Both the position numbers and the translations under genes were made by a program. From positions 49,016 through 113,015 of the forward strand of contig DBNK01000037.1 of the NCBI GenBank assembly GCA_002298335.1: a DNA stretch of 64,000 nucleotides, written 5' to 3'. The notes beneath the pieces were generated by a model that saw nothing but the letters and a program-made list of their open reading frames with translations, was not told where the DNA came from and searched no databases. Below, piece by piece: positions 8,457-17,340 of the stretch; position 1 is the stretch's first letter; the number at the start of each line of letters is the position of its first letter. Source of the DNA: Thalassolituus sp. UBA674. GTDB lineage: Bacteria; Pseudomonadota; Gammaproteobacteria; Pseudomonadales; Oceanobacteraceae.

Positions 8457-9053
8457 ATGGGAACCACTGCCATTGTCACACTGGTCATTCTGGTTTTGTC
8501 CGTTCTGTATCTGGTCAGCATTTATAACCGTCTGGTCACACTGGCCAACCGCTACAAAAACGGCTTTGCCCAGATCGACGTGCAGCTCAAACGCCGCTAC
8601 GACCTGATTCCGAATCTGGTGGAGACGGCCAAAGGCTACCTGAAACACGAGCGTGAAACCCTGGAAGCGGTTATTGAAGCACGCAACAGCGCGTCTTCCG
8701 GTCTTGCTGAAATCGCTGGCGACCCGGCCAACGGGGCGGCCATGTCAAAACTGATGCAGGCGGAAGGGATGCTGGCCAATGCACTGGGGCGCCTCAATGT
8801 GGTGATGGAAAACTACCCGGACCTCAAAGCCAGCAATAACATGATGCAGCTGAGCGAAGAACTGACGTCCACAGAGAACCGTATTTCCTTCGCCCGGCAG
8901 GCGTACAACGACTCGGTAATGGAGTACAACACCTTCCGTGAGAGCTTCCCGCCGGTCTTCTTCGCCAATATGTTCGGCCATCCACGCAATGCCACCCTGC
9001 TGGAATTCGAGGACAAGGAAGCCATCGTCAAAGCTCCGGATGTGCGCTTCTGA
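8457..9053 (+). CDS. lemA: LemA family protein
   Basis: Protein of 198 residues with one N-terminal membrane anchor (IVTLVILVLSVLYLVSIY) and a long helical domain. The LemA signature FAQIDVQLKRRYDLIPNLVET is at residues 36-56, followed by ENRISFARQAYND and the C-terminal FP..FA..FG stretch. Family function is poorly known; LemA proteins are membrane-anchored helical bundles often paired with M48 proteases, as here. The neighbouring M48 gene begins 25 bases after its stop. Confidence 0.93.
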   Translation: MGTTAIVTLVILVLSVLYLVSIYNRLVTLANRYKNGFAQIDVQLKRRYDLIPNLVETAKGYLKHERETLEAVIEARNSASSGLAEIAGDPANGAAMSKLMQAEGMLANALGRLNVVMENYPDLKASNNMMQLSEELTSTENRISFARQAYNDSVMEYNTFRESFPPVFFANMFGHPRNATLLEFEDKEAIVKAPDVRF

Positions 9054-9078
9054 ACACACCTGAACACGGACGGCGGCT

Positions 9079-10932
9079 ATGGATTTTTTCACTCATCAGG
9101 AACAGGCCCGGCGTAAAACCTGGCTGCTGATACTGCTGTTTATCCTGGCGGTAGCCGCTATCACCGTCATCCTCAATCTGTTTCTGATGCTGGTGCTTTT
9201 TTCCATTGGCCAGCTTCAGGGCACAGGCCCACACACCTTCAGCTACAGCCCCGGAGCCTGGCTCGTGGTCACCCTGATCAGCACAGGTGTCATCCTGCTT
9301 GGCAGCCTGTACCGTCAGATGTCGCTTGGTAAAGGAGCCGATGTGGCCGATGCACTGGGAGCCCGGAAGCTGGAGCCCGGCAACGTCGATGCCGATGAAC
9401 GGGTTCTGCTTAACGTCGTCGAGGAAATGGCCATCGCCTCGGGTATGCCGGTACCGGATGTTTATGTTATGGAAGACAACGGTATCAATGCCTTTGCCGC
9501 AGGCTATCAGCCCAGTGATGCCGTGATCGGGGTTACCCGGGGTGCCATCGAAGGCCTGACGCGGGAGCAGTTGCAGGGGGTGATCGCGCACGAATTCAGC
9601 CACATTTTCAACGGTGACATGCGCATGAACATGCGTATTACCGCCATTCTGTACGGCATTCTTTTTATTGGTCTGGCCGGGCGCATGTTGCTCAGTTCGC
9701 GCCGCCACAGACGCTTCTCACGCCGCGGCGATGTGCGGGCCGAAATAGCCATTCTCGGTATCGGTGCCGGACTGATGATCATTGGTTTCAGCGGTGATTT
9801 TTTCGGCCGTATGATTCAGGCCGCCGTCAGCCGTCAGCGCGAGTTTCTTGCCGATGCTTCAGCGGTGCGTTTTACCCGCAACCCACAGGGCATTGCAGGA
9901 GCTCTGAAAGTCATCGGTCATGGCGCGGGCAGTCGTGTACGCTCCAGCCACACCGCCGAAATGTCGCACTTTTTCTTCGGTGAAGCACTACGGGTGAAGT
10001 TTCAGATGTTTGCCACACACCCGCCGCTGGATGAACGCATCGGCCGTATCGAGCCTGGCTGGAATGGCTTCTACATCCCTCCCCGGCAGAAACCAGTGGT
10101 GGTGAATGGACCGGTAACCCATGAATCAGACGCTCTGAACACAGAATCCATAGCAACGCTTGCTCCGGTCATGGCGGCGGCCAGCGCACTGAGTATTAAT
10201 TACAGTCAGGAAGATCACACCAACGCCTTTGAAACTCAGGCGCAGCTGCTGGCCTTCTTTATGATCCGTGCCGGTGAGAGCGTGCTGCGTCAGCAACAGG
10301 ATATTGTTTCTGCGCAACTGGGTGATGCCGTATTCCGGGAAAGTCTGCGACAACTGAATCAACTGCGCCGGGATCATCACCTCTACCGGCTGTCCGATGT
10401 GGAAAAAATGCTGCCAGCCCTGCGCAGCCTGTCAAAAGATCAGTACGGTCAACTGAATAAAACCCTGATCGCCCTGGCCCGGGCCGACGGTAAAATTGAG
10501 CTGTACGAATGGTGTATATACCGGCTGGTACTGCAGTACCTCGGAGCACACTTCGGCACTCTGACACCGGCGCCGGTACGCTATAAATCCGCCCGTGCTG
10601 TCGCCGATGAAATCGCCATTGTGATGAGCTATGTCGCTGCCGCAGGACACAATGATACTCAGGTCATTGAGCGGGCCTGGCAGGCCGGGATGATGAGTGG
10701 CAACTTCCTGCAGCGTGAGCGTCATGCCGATCACCACAGTGGCCGCTCGCTGAAACCCCTTAACCGCGCGCTGGCTACCCTCAGCGCAAGCAGCCCGGGA
10801 GTCAAACGACAGGTCATCACCGCCCTGAAGGTCTGTGCAGAACACGACCGTCATCTGACTCAGGATGAAGAAGATATGATCCGTGTCATTGCCGCCATTC
10901 TGGAAACTCCCATAGGAATGTTTGGGACCTGA
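9079..10932 (+). CDS. M48 zinc metalloprotease with C-terminal TerB-like domain
   Basis: HtpX-like integral membrane protease of 617 residues. Two membrane segments lie at about residues 14-42 and 60-76, the zinc motif HEFSH at 171-175, and the third ligand in the EFLADASAVRF stretch. After the peptidase domain (to about residue 310) there is a further ~300-residue region ending in a TerB-like helical part (LIALARADGKIELYEW). Family members degrade misfolded membrane proteins. Pairing with lemA suggests a joint role in envelope quality control. Confidence 0.9.
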   Translation: MDFFTHQEQARRKTWLLILLFILAVAAITVILNLFLMLVLFSIGQLQGTGPHTFSYSPGAWLVVTLISTGVILLGSLYRQMSLGKGADVADALGARKLEPGNVDADERVLLNVVEEMAIASGMPVPDVYVMEDNGINAFAAGYQPSDAVIGVTRGAIEGLTREQLQGVIAHEFSHIFNGDMRMNMRITAILYGILFIGLAGRMLLSSRRHRRFSRRGDVRAEIAILGIGAGLMIIGFSGDFFGRMIQAAVSRQREFLADASAVRFTRNPQGIAGALKVIGHGAGSRVRSSHTAEMSHFFFGEALRVKFQMFATHPPLDERIGRIEPGWNGFYIPPRQKPVVVNGPVTHESDALNTESIATLAPVMAAASALSINYSQEDHTNAFETQAQLLAFFMIRAGESVLRQQQDIVSAQLGDAVFRESLRQLNQLRRDHHLYRLSDVEKMLPALRSLSKDQYGQLNKTLIALARADGKIELYEWCIYRLVLQYLGAHFGTLTPAPVRYKSARAVADEIAIVMSYVAAAGHNDTQVIERAWQAGMMSGNFLQRERHADHHSGRSLKPLNRALATLSASSPGVKRQVITALKVCAEHDRHLTQDEEDMIRVIAAILETPIGMFGT

Positions 10933-11057
10933 AAACACGCATAATATTTATTTATTAGCCAAAACTATAACCACACCTCGAAACACGCTTTATTCTTCGT
11001 ATTTCTGTGATCCAGTTCTGTACATTATTCCTTCATTGAAGTGCAATATGCTCCCGT

Positions 11058-11080
11058 CACTGAGTGCAAAGCACTCAGTG
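11058..11080. repeat. Perfect 10-base inverted repeat
   Basis: CACTGAGTGC (11058-11067), loop AAA, GCACTCAGTG (11071-11080). It lies 126 bases after the protease stop and about 180 bases before the OmpA-type promoter start site. There is no T-run on either side, so it is not a standard terminator; a protein operator or RNA hairpin is possible. Confidence 0.8.
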
Positions 11081-11226
11081 CAACGACCAGACAGAAGAAG
11101 GGGCTGCAGTGAACTTATCCAGCCACTGTCTGTCTTGTAATGCTGCACAGGCCGTGCGCTGTTCCCGTAACAGTCACCGCAGAACATACCGGTGCCTCTT
11201 TTATATCTTTTCTGCCCGGAAAGACT

Positions 11227-11255
11227 CTGTCAGAACGGGGGTTTTTTGTTATATT
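11227..11255 (+). promoter_or_regulatory. Candidate sigma-70 promoter for the OmpA-type gene
   Basis: CTGTCA (11227-11232, 4 of 6 to consensus), 17-base spacer, TATATT (11250-11255). It would give a leader of about 30 bases carrying AGGGG before the ATG at 11294. Confidence 0.65.
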
Positions 11256-11293
11256 AGCGACACCTTAAAAAGGACATTACCCAGGGGAAATAC

Positions 11294-12343
11294 ATGAAAC
11301 GTTCTATTATCAGTGCTGCCATCGCTGCTGCCGCAATTTCTGCACCGGCCATGGCAGAAGAATATCCTTACTACGCCACTTTCGGTGTCAGCCACACTGA
11401 CACAGAAATCACTGAGCGTTATTTCAAAGAATCTGACTACACCAAAAACAGTTACAACCTGGAAGCTTCTTTCGGCATCATGATGACCGAACAGAGCGCT
11501 GTTGAGCTGAGCTTCATCAAATCCGCACCAGCGCAGAGCACCAAGCGTCCTGACTTTACCGATTTCAAACTGAACGGTTTTTACTTCTTCGGTGATGCGG
11601 CTCTGAAACCGTACCTGACAGCGGGTATCGGTCATGAAAAACTCGAACTGAATGACGATGCTGACACCGAGTACAGCGATTACATTCTGGGTGCTGGTTT
11701 CGGTGTGCAGTACGATCTGACTGATCGTTTCTTCGGCCGTGCCGAAGCCCGTCTCGACGACATGATCGACAAGCGTCCGGAACACCCTTATTACGTACTG
11801 GAAGTGGGCATGCGTCTTGGCACTCCGAAGGCTGCGCCAGTCGTTGCCACTCCTGAGCCAATGCCTAAGCCAGAGCCTGAGCCGGAACCTGTGGTAGTAA
11901 TCGTACCGCCAGCCGATACCGATAACGACGGTGTCATCGATGATATGGACAAATGCGCGGCCACACCTGCAGGCGTGACTGTCGACAGTGATGGTTGTCC
12001 GGATTTCCAGGGCAAGCTGGAAGGCGTGACCTTTGAAACCAACTCAGCCCGTCTGACCATCAACAGCCAGACCATTCTGGATGAAGCGGCTACCGAGCTG
12101 AAACTCTACCCGGATCTGGATATTGAGATCGCCGCATACACTGACTCCATGGGTGCGGACTCTTACAACCAGATGCTGAGCCAGAAGCGTGCTGAATCCG
12201 TTCTGTCTTATCTGGTCAGCAAGGGTGTATCACCAGAACAGCTGACGGCTGTCGGTTACGGTGAAGCCAACCCGGTTGCCAGCAACGAAACGTCAGCCGG
12301 ACGCGCACAGAACCGTCGCGTTGAGCTGGTTGTGAAAAAATAA
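11294..12343 (+). CDS. OmpA family outer-membrane protein
   Basis: Porin-like structural protein of 349 residues. Signal peptide cleaved after AMA (residue 21), an N-terminal eight-stranded beta-barrel domain to about 175, a Pro/Glu hinge (PMPKPEPEPEP), a thrombospondin type-3 calcium-binding repeat (DTDNDGVIDDMDKC, then DSDGCPD), and a C-terminal OmpA peptidoglycan-binding domain with YTDSMG and QKRAESV carrying the Asp and Arg that hold diaminopimelate. The layout resembles OprF/OmpA hybrids of marine gammaproteobacteria. It has its own promoter and terminator. Confidence 0.93.
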   Translation: MKRSIISAAIAAAAISAPAMAEEYPYYATFGVSHTDTEITERYFKESDYTKNSYNLEASFGIMMTEQSAVELSFIKSAPAQSTKRPDFTDFKLNGFYFFGDAALKPYLTAGIGHEKLELNDDADTEYSDYILGAGFGVQYDLTDRFFGRAEARLDDMIDKRPEHPYYVLEVGMRLGTPKAAPVVATPEPMPKPEPEPEPVVVIVPPADTDNDGVIDDMDKCAATPAGVTVDSDGCPDFQGKLEGVTFETNSARLTINSQTILDEAATELKLYPDLDIEIAAYTDSMGADSYNQMLSQKRAESVLSYLVSKGVSPEQLTAVGYGEANPVASNETSAGRAQNRRVELVVKK

Positions 12344-12358
12344 CAGCCTGCAACACGC

Positions 12359-12390
12359 AAAAAAAAGGGCGCATCATGCGCCCTTTTTTA
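12359..12390. terminator. Bidirectional terminator between ompA-type and DUF1145 genes
   Basis: GGGCGCA (12367-12373), loop TCA, TGCGCCC (12377-12383), with A-run before and T-run after, so it can serve both converging genes. Confidence 0.93.
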
Positions 12391-12406
12391 TTCACTGCCT
12401 GCGGAA

Positions 12407-12655
12407 TTAACGTGCCGTCAGGTACTTTTTCCAGTGAATGATTCCGAACAGCAGCACCTGCACCATATCCACTGGCAGGTTCGTGCTTTTCTCACGGAAA
12501 CGTGCCCAGAAAAAGGCCGCTTCCGCAACGTGCGCAACAAACACGATCAGACCAAAAGCCGGCAGCCAGCCCAGCGTACCTTCCCAGCCCTGCATCCAGG
12601 CCATCAGGACCAGTATCCAGAAAATCAGCGTTACCGCCTTAAGTATCAGATTCAT
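12407..12655 (-). CDS. DUF1145 small membrane protein (YhhL-like)
   Basis: Protein of 82 residues with two or three hydrophobic segments (AVTLIFWILVLMAW, AFGLIVFVAHVAEAAFFW) and the family ending VQVLLFGIIHWKKYL. Inner-membrane location is expected; no function is known. The ATG at 12655 is chosen because GGAG is 8 bases upstream; a longer frame upstream lacks a site. It converges on the OmpA-type gene and shares its terminator. Confidence 0.82.
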   Translation of the reverse strand: MNLILKAVTLIFWILVLMAWMQGWEGTLGWLPAFGLIVFVAHVAEAAFFWARFREKSTNLPVDMVQVLLFGIIHWKKYLTAR

Positions 12656-12846
12656 AACAGCATCTCCGCTCAATGGTTGTGTCCGGCCCGGCGTTACCAC
12701 AGGCCCGCAGCAAGAGTGCCTGATTTACTGCTGTGATGTACAGCACAAGCTGTCCCGCAGTCTGTCAGGCCACAGGATTTCTGTGGCGTCAGCCAAGACA
12801 AGCGCCAGCGGGATGGTTAGAATGGCCACCTGATCAGGAGAGACCC

Positions 12847-13605
12847 ATGTCGAAAGAGACACCCAACGATACCACCCACTTTGGTTATCAGACCGTCGGG
12901 GTTAATGAGAAAGCCGGTAAAGTGGCTGATGTGTTCCACTCTGTCGCCGCCAAATACGATCTGATGAATGACCTGATGTCGATGGGCATCCACCGTCTGT
13001 GGAAGCGCATCACCATCGATATGAGCGGTGTACGGCCCGGCAATTCAGTTCTGGATCTGGCCGGTGGTACCGGTGACCTGACGCGCAAATTTTCCAGTAT
13101 TGTCGGCGATAAAGGCCGGGTGGTACTGGCCGATATCAATTCGTCCATGCTCAATGTCGGCCGTGACCGCCTGACCGATCAGGGGTACACCGGCAATATC
13201 GAATACGTACAGGCCAACGCCGAGTGTCTGCCGTTTGAAGACAACAGCTTTGATGTGATCACCATTGCCTTTGGCCTGCGCAACGTTACCGACAAAGACG
13301 CGGCGCTGCGTTCAATGACACGCTGCCTGAAGCCCGGCGGCCGTCTGCTGGTGCTGGAGTTTTCCAAACCGACCAACCCGGTGGTCAGCAAAGCGTACGA
13401 TCTCTACTCGTTCAGCGCCCTGCCCTTTATGGGCAAACTGGTGGCCAACGATTCTGAAAGCTACAAGTACCTGGCGGAATCCATCCGTATGCACCCGGAT
13501 CAGGAAACCCTGAAAGGCATGATGGAAAACGCCGGCCTGGTGCGTTGCAGTTACCACAACATGACCAGTGGCGTAGTGGCGCTGCACCGGGGTGTGAAAC
13601 CCTGA
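12847..13605 (+). CDS. ubiE: Ubiquinone/menaquinone C-methyltransferase
   Basis: SAM-dependent methylase of 252 residues that methylates the benzoquinol ring in ubiquinone synthesis (and demethylmenaquinol where present). SAM motif LDLAGGTGDL at residues 69-78, UbiE signature FGLRNVTD, and C-terminal YHNMTSGVVALHRG. The ATG at 12847 has GGAG upstream and matches the family start; a longer upstream frame is not supported. It begins the ubiE-ubiJ-ubiB block, with the next start overlapping its stop by one base. Confidence 0.97.
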   Translation: MSKETPNDTTHFGYQTVGVNEKAGKVADVFHSVAAKYDLMNDLMSMGIHRLWKRITIDMSGVRPGNSVLDLAGGTGDLTRKFSSIVGDKGRVVLADINSSMLNVGRDRLTDQGYTGNIEYVQANAECLPFEDNSFDVITIAFGLRNVTDKDAALRSMTRCLKPGGRLLVLEFSKPTNPVVSKAYDLYSFSALPFMGKLVANDSESYKYLAESIRMHPDQETLKGMMENAGLVRCSYHNMTSGVVALHRGVKP

Positions 13606-14252
13606 TGCCGCTTCCGGTTCTGACCCAGGCGCTGCTGATCCCGGCTGAACACAGCCTCAGGCACCTGCTGCGCCATGCGCCAGCTGCGCGTCTGAAGTTA
13701 CAGGCGTTCCACGGACAGGTTATCGCACTGGATATTCAGAACGTCGCGCGTATCAATCTGCGCCTGCTCAACGACGCGCCGGAGCTGAGTCTGGGAGAGG
13801 AGGCCGACGCTGCCGTATGCCTGCGCGGTCAGCTGAATGACTTCCTTGAACTGGCAAGAGCCGATGACAAGGCCAGCAGCCTGATGAAAAGCCGCATTGA
13901 GATCGATGGTGATACCGATCTGGCTATGTCGGTCACCCGCATTCTGCAGAATGCCGGGATGGATTGGGAATCCTTCATCAGCCCCCTCACCGGTGGCCTG
14001 TTGGCACACCAGATCGGCCGAGGTCTGCGCCATGCCCTACGCTGGGGACAACAGACCTCAGCCACTCTGCAACAGGCCGGTCGCGACTACCTGCAGGATG
14101 AGACCGGGGTGCTGGCACCCCCGGCTCTGGTCAGTGATTTCAGTGCAGGCGTTGATCAGTTGCGCCTGGCTGCGGACCGCATAGAAGCCCGGATCGCACG
14201 CCTTGAAGCGCAGCAGACACAGACACCAACCTCCGACGGAAACGAGCGTTAA
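13605..14252 (+). CDS. ubiJ: Ubiquinone biosynthesis accessory factor UbiJ
   Basis: Protein of 215 residues with an N-terminal SCP2-like lipid-binding domain (about 15-115) and a C-terminal coiled-coil tail (LRLAADRIEARIARLEAQ). In E. coli UbiJ binds polyprenyl intermediates and, with UbiK, organises the soluble Ubi complex. The start is the ATG overlapping the ubiE stop (TGATG at 13603-13607). Position between ubiE and ubiB supports the call. Confidence 0.93.
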   Translation: MPLPVLTQALLIPAEHSLRHLLRHAPAARLKLQAFHGQVIALDIQNVARINLRLLNDAPELSLGEEADAAVCLRGQLNDFLELARADDKASSLMKSRIEIDGDTDLAMSVTRILQNAGMDWESFISPLTGGLLAHQIGRGLRHALRWGQQTSATLQQAGRDYLQDETGVLAPPALVSDFSAGVDQLRLAADRIEARIARLEAQQTQTPTSDGNER

Positions 14253-14261
14253 GGACACACA

Positions 14262-15917
14262 GTGGGTAATTTCTGGCGCCTGTGGCGCATCATGTTTGTC
14301 TTTACCCGTTACCGGCTGGATGTGCTGATCCCGCTGGATCAGCTGCCGCTGAAACTGCGCATACTGCTGTGGCTGGCGCCCTGGCGTCTGAGCCCGGTCG
14401 GCAAATTATCACGTGGTGAACGTCTGCGTCTGGCGCTGGAATCCCTGGGCCCCATCTTCATCAAGTTCGGACAGATACTCTCCACCCGCCCGGATCTGAT
14501 TCCGGCCGACATCATTAAGGAACTGGTGAAGCTGCAGGACAAGGTCCCACCCTTTCCGTCTGAAAAAGCCGTTGCCCTGATCGAATCCCAGCTGGGGGCC
14601 TCGGTTGACGAGCTGTTCGCTGAGTTTTCCCGCGAACCTATGGCTTCGGCTTCCATCGCGCAGGTTCACGCGGCACGTCTGTTTCCGGAGAATGACACCG
14701 ATGCCGGCAAGGAAGTGGTGGTCAAAATTGTACGTCCGGGCATTGAGCTGACCATTGAGAAAGACCTGCGCCTGCTCGAGTTCATGGCACAGCTGATGGT
14801 GAAGTACTCCGCCGATGGCCGCCGCCTGCGTCCGCTGGAGGTAGTGGAAGATTACCGTCATACCATTTTCGGCGAGCTGAACCTGCAGATCGAAGCCTCC
14901 AATACCACCCAGCTGCGGCGTAATTTCAGCGGCTCCGAACTGCTCTACATGCCGGAGGTTTACTGGGAATTCACCCGCAGTAAAGTCATGGTCAGTGAAC
15001 GCATTTACGGTATTCCGGTGGCTAACATTGACGAGCTGCGCGCTCAGAACACCAACATGAAACTGCTGGCCGAACGCGGTGTGGATATCTTTTTTACCCA
15101 GGTATTCCGCGACAGCTTCTTCCACGCCGACATGCACCCGGGCAATATCTTTGTCTCGCGCGAGCACCCGGACCAGCCCCAGTACATCGCCATCGACTGC
15201 GGCATCGTCGGCAGTCTCACCGAAGAAGACCTGCATTATCTGGCCATGAATCTGATGGCCTTCTTCAATCAGGATTACTATCAGGTGGCGCAGCTGCATG
15301 TGGATTCCGGCTGGGTGCCGGCCTCCACCAAAGTGCATGAACTGGCCTCCGCCATCCGCAGCGTGTGTGAGCCGATCTTTGAAAAACCCCTGTCGGAAAT
15401 TTCCTTCGGTCAGGTCCTGATTCAGCTGTTCAGCACCGCGCGCCGCTTTAATATGGAAGTGCAGCCACAACTGGTACTGCTGCAGAAAACCCTGCTCAAC
15501 GTCGAAGGTCTCGGACGCCAGCTCTACCCGGATCTCGACCTGTGGACCACCGGCAAACCGTATCTGGAACGTTGGATCCGCGAACGTTTCGGCCCTAAAG
15601 CCGCCTTCCGTGAACTGAAACGGCAGTTGCCGACCTGGATTGAAAAAGCGCCCCAGATCCCGAACCTGATGCACGGTGCCCTGACCCGCCTCAATCACCT
15701 GGACGAAAGCCAGCAGATGATGCGCAAAGAAATGGCTGACATTCATAAGTCGCTGGAGAAGCAACGCCGCCAGCGCAAGAACTTCACCATCGGCCTGACC
15801 CTGATCGGCAGTGGCTTCTTTATCTGGTGGGAAAGTCAGTTTCTGCAGGGCATAAACGACCCGCTTGGCTTTATGCTGTGTCTTGCCGGTATTGTCTGGC
15901 TGATATTGCGCGCCTGA
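14262..15917 (+). CDS. ubiB: UbiB atypical kinase-like protein
   Basis: ABC1/ADCK-family ATPase of 551 residues needed for ubiquinone synthesis, thought to help extract polyprenyl precursors from the membrane. The KxGQ motif is KFGQILSTRPD, the atypical Ala-rich loop is MASASIAQVH, and catalytic residues are in HADMHPGN and AIDCGIVG. Two C-terminal membrane helices (FTIGLTLIGSGFFIWW and PLGFMLCLAGIVWLILR). The start is a GTG at 14262 after AAGGACA; it follows ubiJ by 9 bases. Confidence 0.97.
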   Translation: MGNFWRLWRIMFVFTRYRLDVLIPLDQLPLKLRILLWLAPWRLSPVGKLSRGERLRLALESLGPIFIKFGQILSTRPDLIPADIIKELVKLQDKVPPFPSEKAVALIESQLGASVDELFAEFSREPMASASIAQVHAARLFPENDTDAGKEVVVKIVRPGIELTIEKDLRLLEFMAQLMVKYSADGRRLRPLEVVEDYRHTIFGELNLQIEASNTTQLRRNFSGSELLYMPEVYWEFTRSKVMVSERIYGIPVANIDELRAQNTNMKLLAERGVDIFFTQVFRDSFFHADMHPGNIFVSREHPDQPQYIAIDCGIVGSLTEEDLHYLAMNLMAFFNQDYYQVAQLHVDSGWVPASTKVHELASAIRSVCEPIFEKPLSEISFGQVLIQLFSTARRFNMEVQPQLVLLQKTLLNVEGLGRQLYPDLDLWTTGKPYLERWIRERFGPKAAFRELKRQLPTWIEKAPQIPNLMHGALTRLNHLDESQQMMRKEMADIHKSLEKQRRQRKNFTIGLTLIGSGFFIWWESQFLQGINDPLGFMLCLAGIVWLILRA

Positions 15918-15990
15918 AGCCGGGCCTGCGGGCTACACTAGGGCGGACAGGTACGGTATGCTGCGTTCCCGCTCCGCACTGGAAACCATC

Positions 15991-16368
15991 ATGAGCTGGT
16001 TAGACGACGTAAAATTTGATGCTCAGGGGCTGATCCCTGCCATTGCTCAGGACTACCGTACCGGCCGCATTCTGATGATGGCCTGGATGAACCGCGAAGC
16101 CCTGCAGCTGACCGCCGAAGAACAGCGCGCGGTTTACTACTCGCGTTCGCGCCAGTCCTTGTGGCGTAAAGGTGAATCCTCCGGTCATGTGCAGAAACTG
16201 CATGAACTGCGTCTGGACTGTGACGCCGATGTGATTATCATGCAGGTCGAACAGATCGGTGGCATCGCCTGTCACACCGGGCGCGAAAGCTGCTTTTACC
16301 GTATCTGGAAAGACGGCGAGTGGGTGACCACAGACCCGGTTCTGAAAGATCCTGAAGAAATATACTGA
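15991..16368 (+). CDS. hisI: Phosphoribosyl-AMP cyclohydrolase
   Basis: Third step of histidine synthesis, opening the purine ring of PR-AMP. The 125-residue monofunctional form has the metal and substrate motifs SRSRQSLWRKGE, SSGHVQKLHE, DCDADV and IACHTGRESCFYR. The ATG at 15991 fits homologues that begin M..WLD; an in-frame ATG at 15958 would add 11 unconserved residues. hisE follows separately, as in Pseudomonas, rather than fused as in enterics. Confidence 0.96.
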   Translation: MSWLDDVKFDAQGLIPAIAQDYRTGRILMMAWMNREALQLTAEEQRAVYYSRSRQSLWRKGESSGHVQKLHELRLDCDADVIIMQVEQIGGIACHTGRESCFYRIWKDGEWVTTDPVLKDPEEIY

Positions 16369-16376
16369 ACAGACTT

Positions 16377-16712
16377 ATGATGAACGATATTCTGACACAA
16401 CTGGGCGATATCCTTGAGGAGCGCAAGCTGGCTGAGGCCGACTCCTCATACGTTGCCAGCCTGTACCAGAAGGGTCTGAACAAGATTCTGGAAAAGGTCG
16501 GCGAAGAAGCCACCGAAACCATTCTGGCTGCCAAAGACGCAGAACAGAGCGGTGACAACAGCGACCTGATCTATGAAACCGCCGACCTGTGGTTCCACAG
16601 TCTGGTGGCTCTGGCCAAGCTGGGCGTACGCCCGGAAGCGGTCCTGAATGAACTGGCACGGCGTTTTGATATGTCGGGGCTGGAAGAAAAAGCGTCCCGC
16701 ACGGACAAATGA
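16377..16712 (+). CDS. hisE: Phosphoribosyl-ATP pyrophosphatase
   Basis: Second step of histidine synthesis, removing pyrophosphate from PR-ATP. All-alpha MazG-like protein of 111 residues with the signature KVGEEATETILAAK and ETADLWFHSLVAL. Two adjacent ATGs (16377, 16380) are equally possible. It lies 8 bases after hisI and 38 bases before tatA. Confidence 0.96.
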   Translation: MMNDILTQLGDILEERKLAEADSSYVASLYQKGLNKILEKVGEEATETILAAKDAEQSGDNSDLIYETADLWFHSLVALAKLGVRPEAVLNELARRFDMSGLEEKASRTDK

Positions 16713-16750
16713 TTGATGGCAGGTTCGCCTGCCGCCGGAGGTAAAACCGA

Positions 16751-16987
16751 ATGTTTGCAGGAATCAGTATGTGGCAGCTCCTGATCGTACTTGCCATTGT
16801 CATCATGATTTTCGGCACCAAAAAACTGCGCAATATGGGCGGTGATCTGGGCAGTGCTGTCAAAGGCTTCAAAGACGCGATGAACAAAGAGCCGGAAGAC
16901 AGCAAAAAGCCGGAAGCTCTGACCGACCAGAAGCTGCAGGACGCAGACTTCGAAGAAACGAAGAAAAAGGATCAGGATAAAGTCTGA
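16751..16987 (+). CDS. tatA: Twin-arginine translocase subunit TatA
   Basis: Pore-forming subunit of the Tat export system, 78 residues. One N-terminal membrane helix (WQLLIVLAIVIMIF), the FGTKKLRNMG hinge, an amphipathic helix, and a charged disordered tail. GGAGG lies 7-8 bases before the ATG. First of a compact tatABC operon with one- and four-base overlaps. Several Tat substrates are encoded in this window. Confidence 0.96.
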   Translation: MFAGISMWQLLIVLAIVIMIFGTKKLRNMGGDLGSAVKGFKDAMNKEPEDSKKPEALTDQKLQDADFEETKKKDQDKV

Positions 16988-17340
16988 TGTTCGATATCGG
17001 CTTCATGGAGCTGATGGTCATTGGTACCCTGGGTCTGCTGATTCTCGGCCCCGAACGCCTGCCCAAAGCCGCTCATACTGTGGGCCTGATCATAGGTCGG
17101 GTGCGCCGCTCTGTCTCCAATCTGCAGGCTGACCTGGAACGCCACGCCCGCACCGAAGAGCTGAAAGCGCGCCTGCGTGATCCGGCCTCGACCTTCCTGG
17201 ATGATGACATGCGCGACCCTGCCCGTCTGACCCGTCCCGACTCTGCCGGCAAGGCCGATCCGCAGGCACTGCCTGAGCCTTCCGCTACAGAGAGTGCCGA
17301 TGCCGCTCCGGAGCCGAAAAAAGGCGGAACCTCTGAGTGA
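16987..17340 (+). CDS. tatB: Twin-arginine translocase subunit TatB
   Basis: Tat receptor-complex subunit of 117 residues. MFDIGFMELMVIGTLGLLILGPERLP is the conserved N-terminal helix with the acidic residue at 8 and the GPERLP hinge, followed by an amphipathic helix and a low-complexity Pro/Glu/Ala tail. The start overlaps the tatA stop (TGATG). Confidence 0.95.
   Translation: MFDIGFMELMVIGTLGLLILGPERLPKAAHTVGLIIGRVRRSVSNLQADLERHARTEELKARLRDPASTFLDDDMRDPARLTRPDSAGKADPQALPEPSATESADAAPEPKKGGTSE

Larger units (their letters stand above)
10933..11293. other. Intergenic region before the OmpA-type gene
   Basis: This 361-base gap has no convincing gene. It holds a perfect 10-base inverted repeat at 11058-11080 and a good promoter at 11227-11255. 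The first 80 bases are AT-rich compared with the flanks. Confidence 0.6.

Noticed and set aside
11064..11297. 77-codon frame before the OmpA-type gene
   Set aside because: It runs over the promoter and into the porin start, and has no ribosome site.
14409..15764. 451-codon open frame on the minus strand
   Set aside because: It lies fully opposite ubiB, which has clear family motifs; long antisense frames are expected from the GC-rich codon pattern and the translation has no domain.
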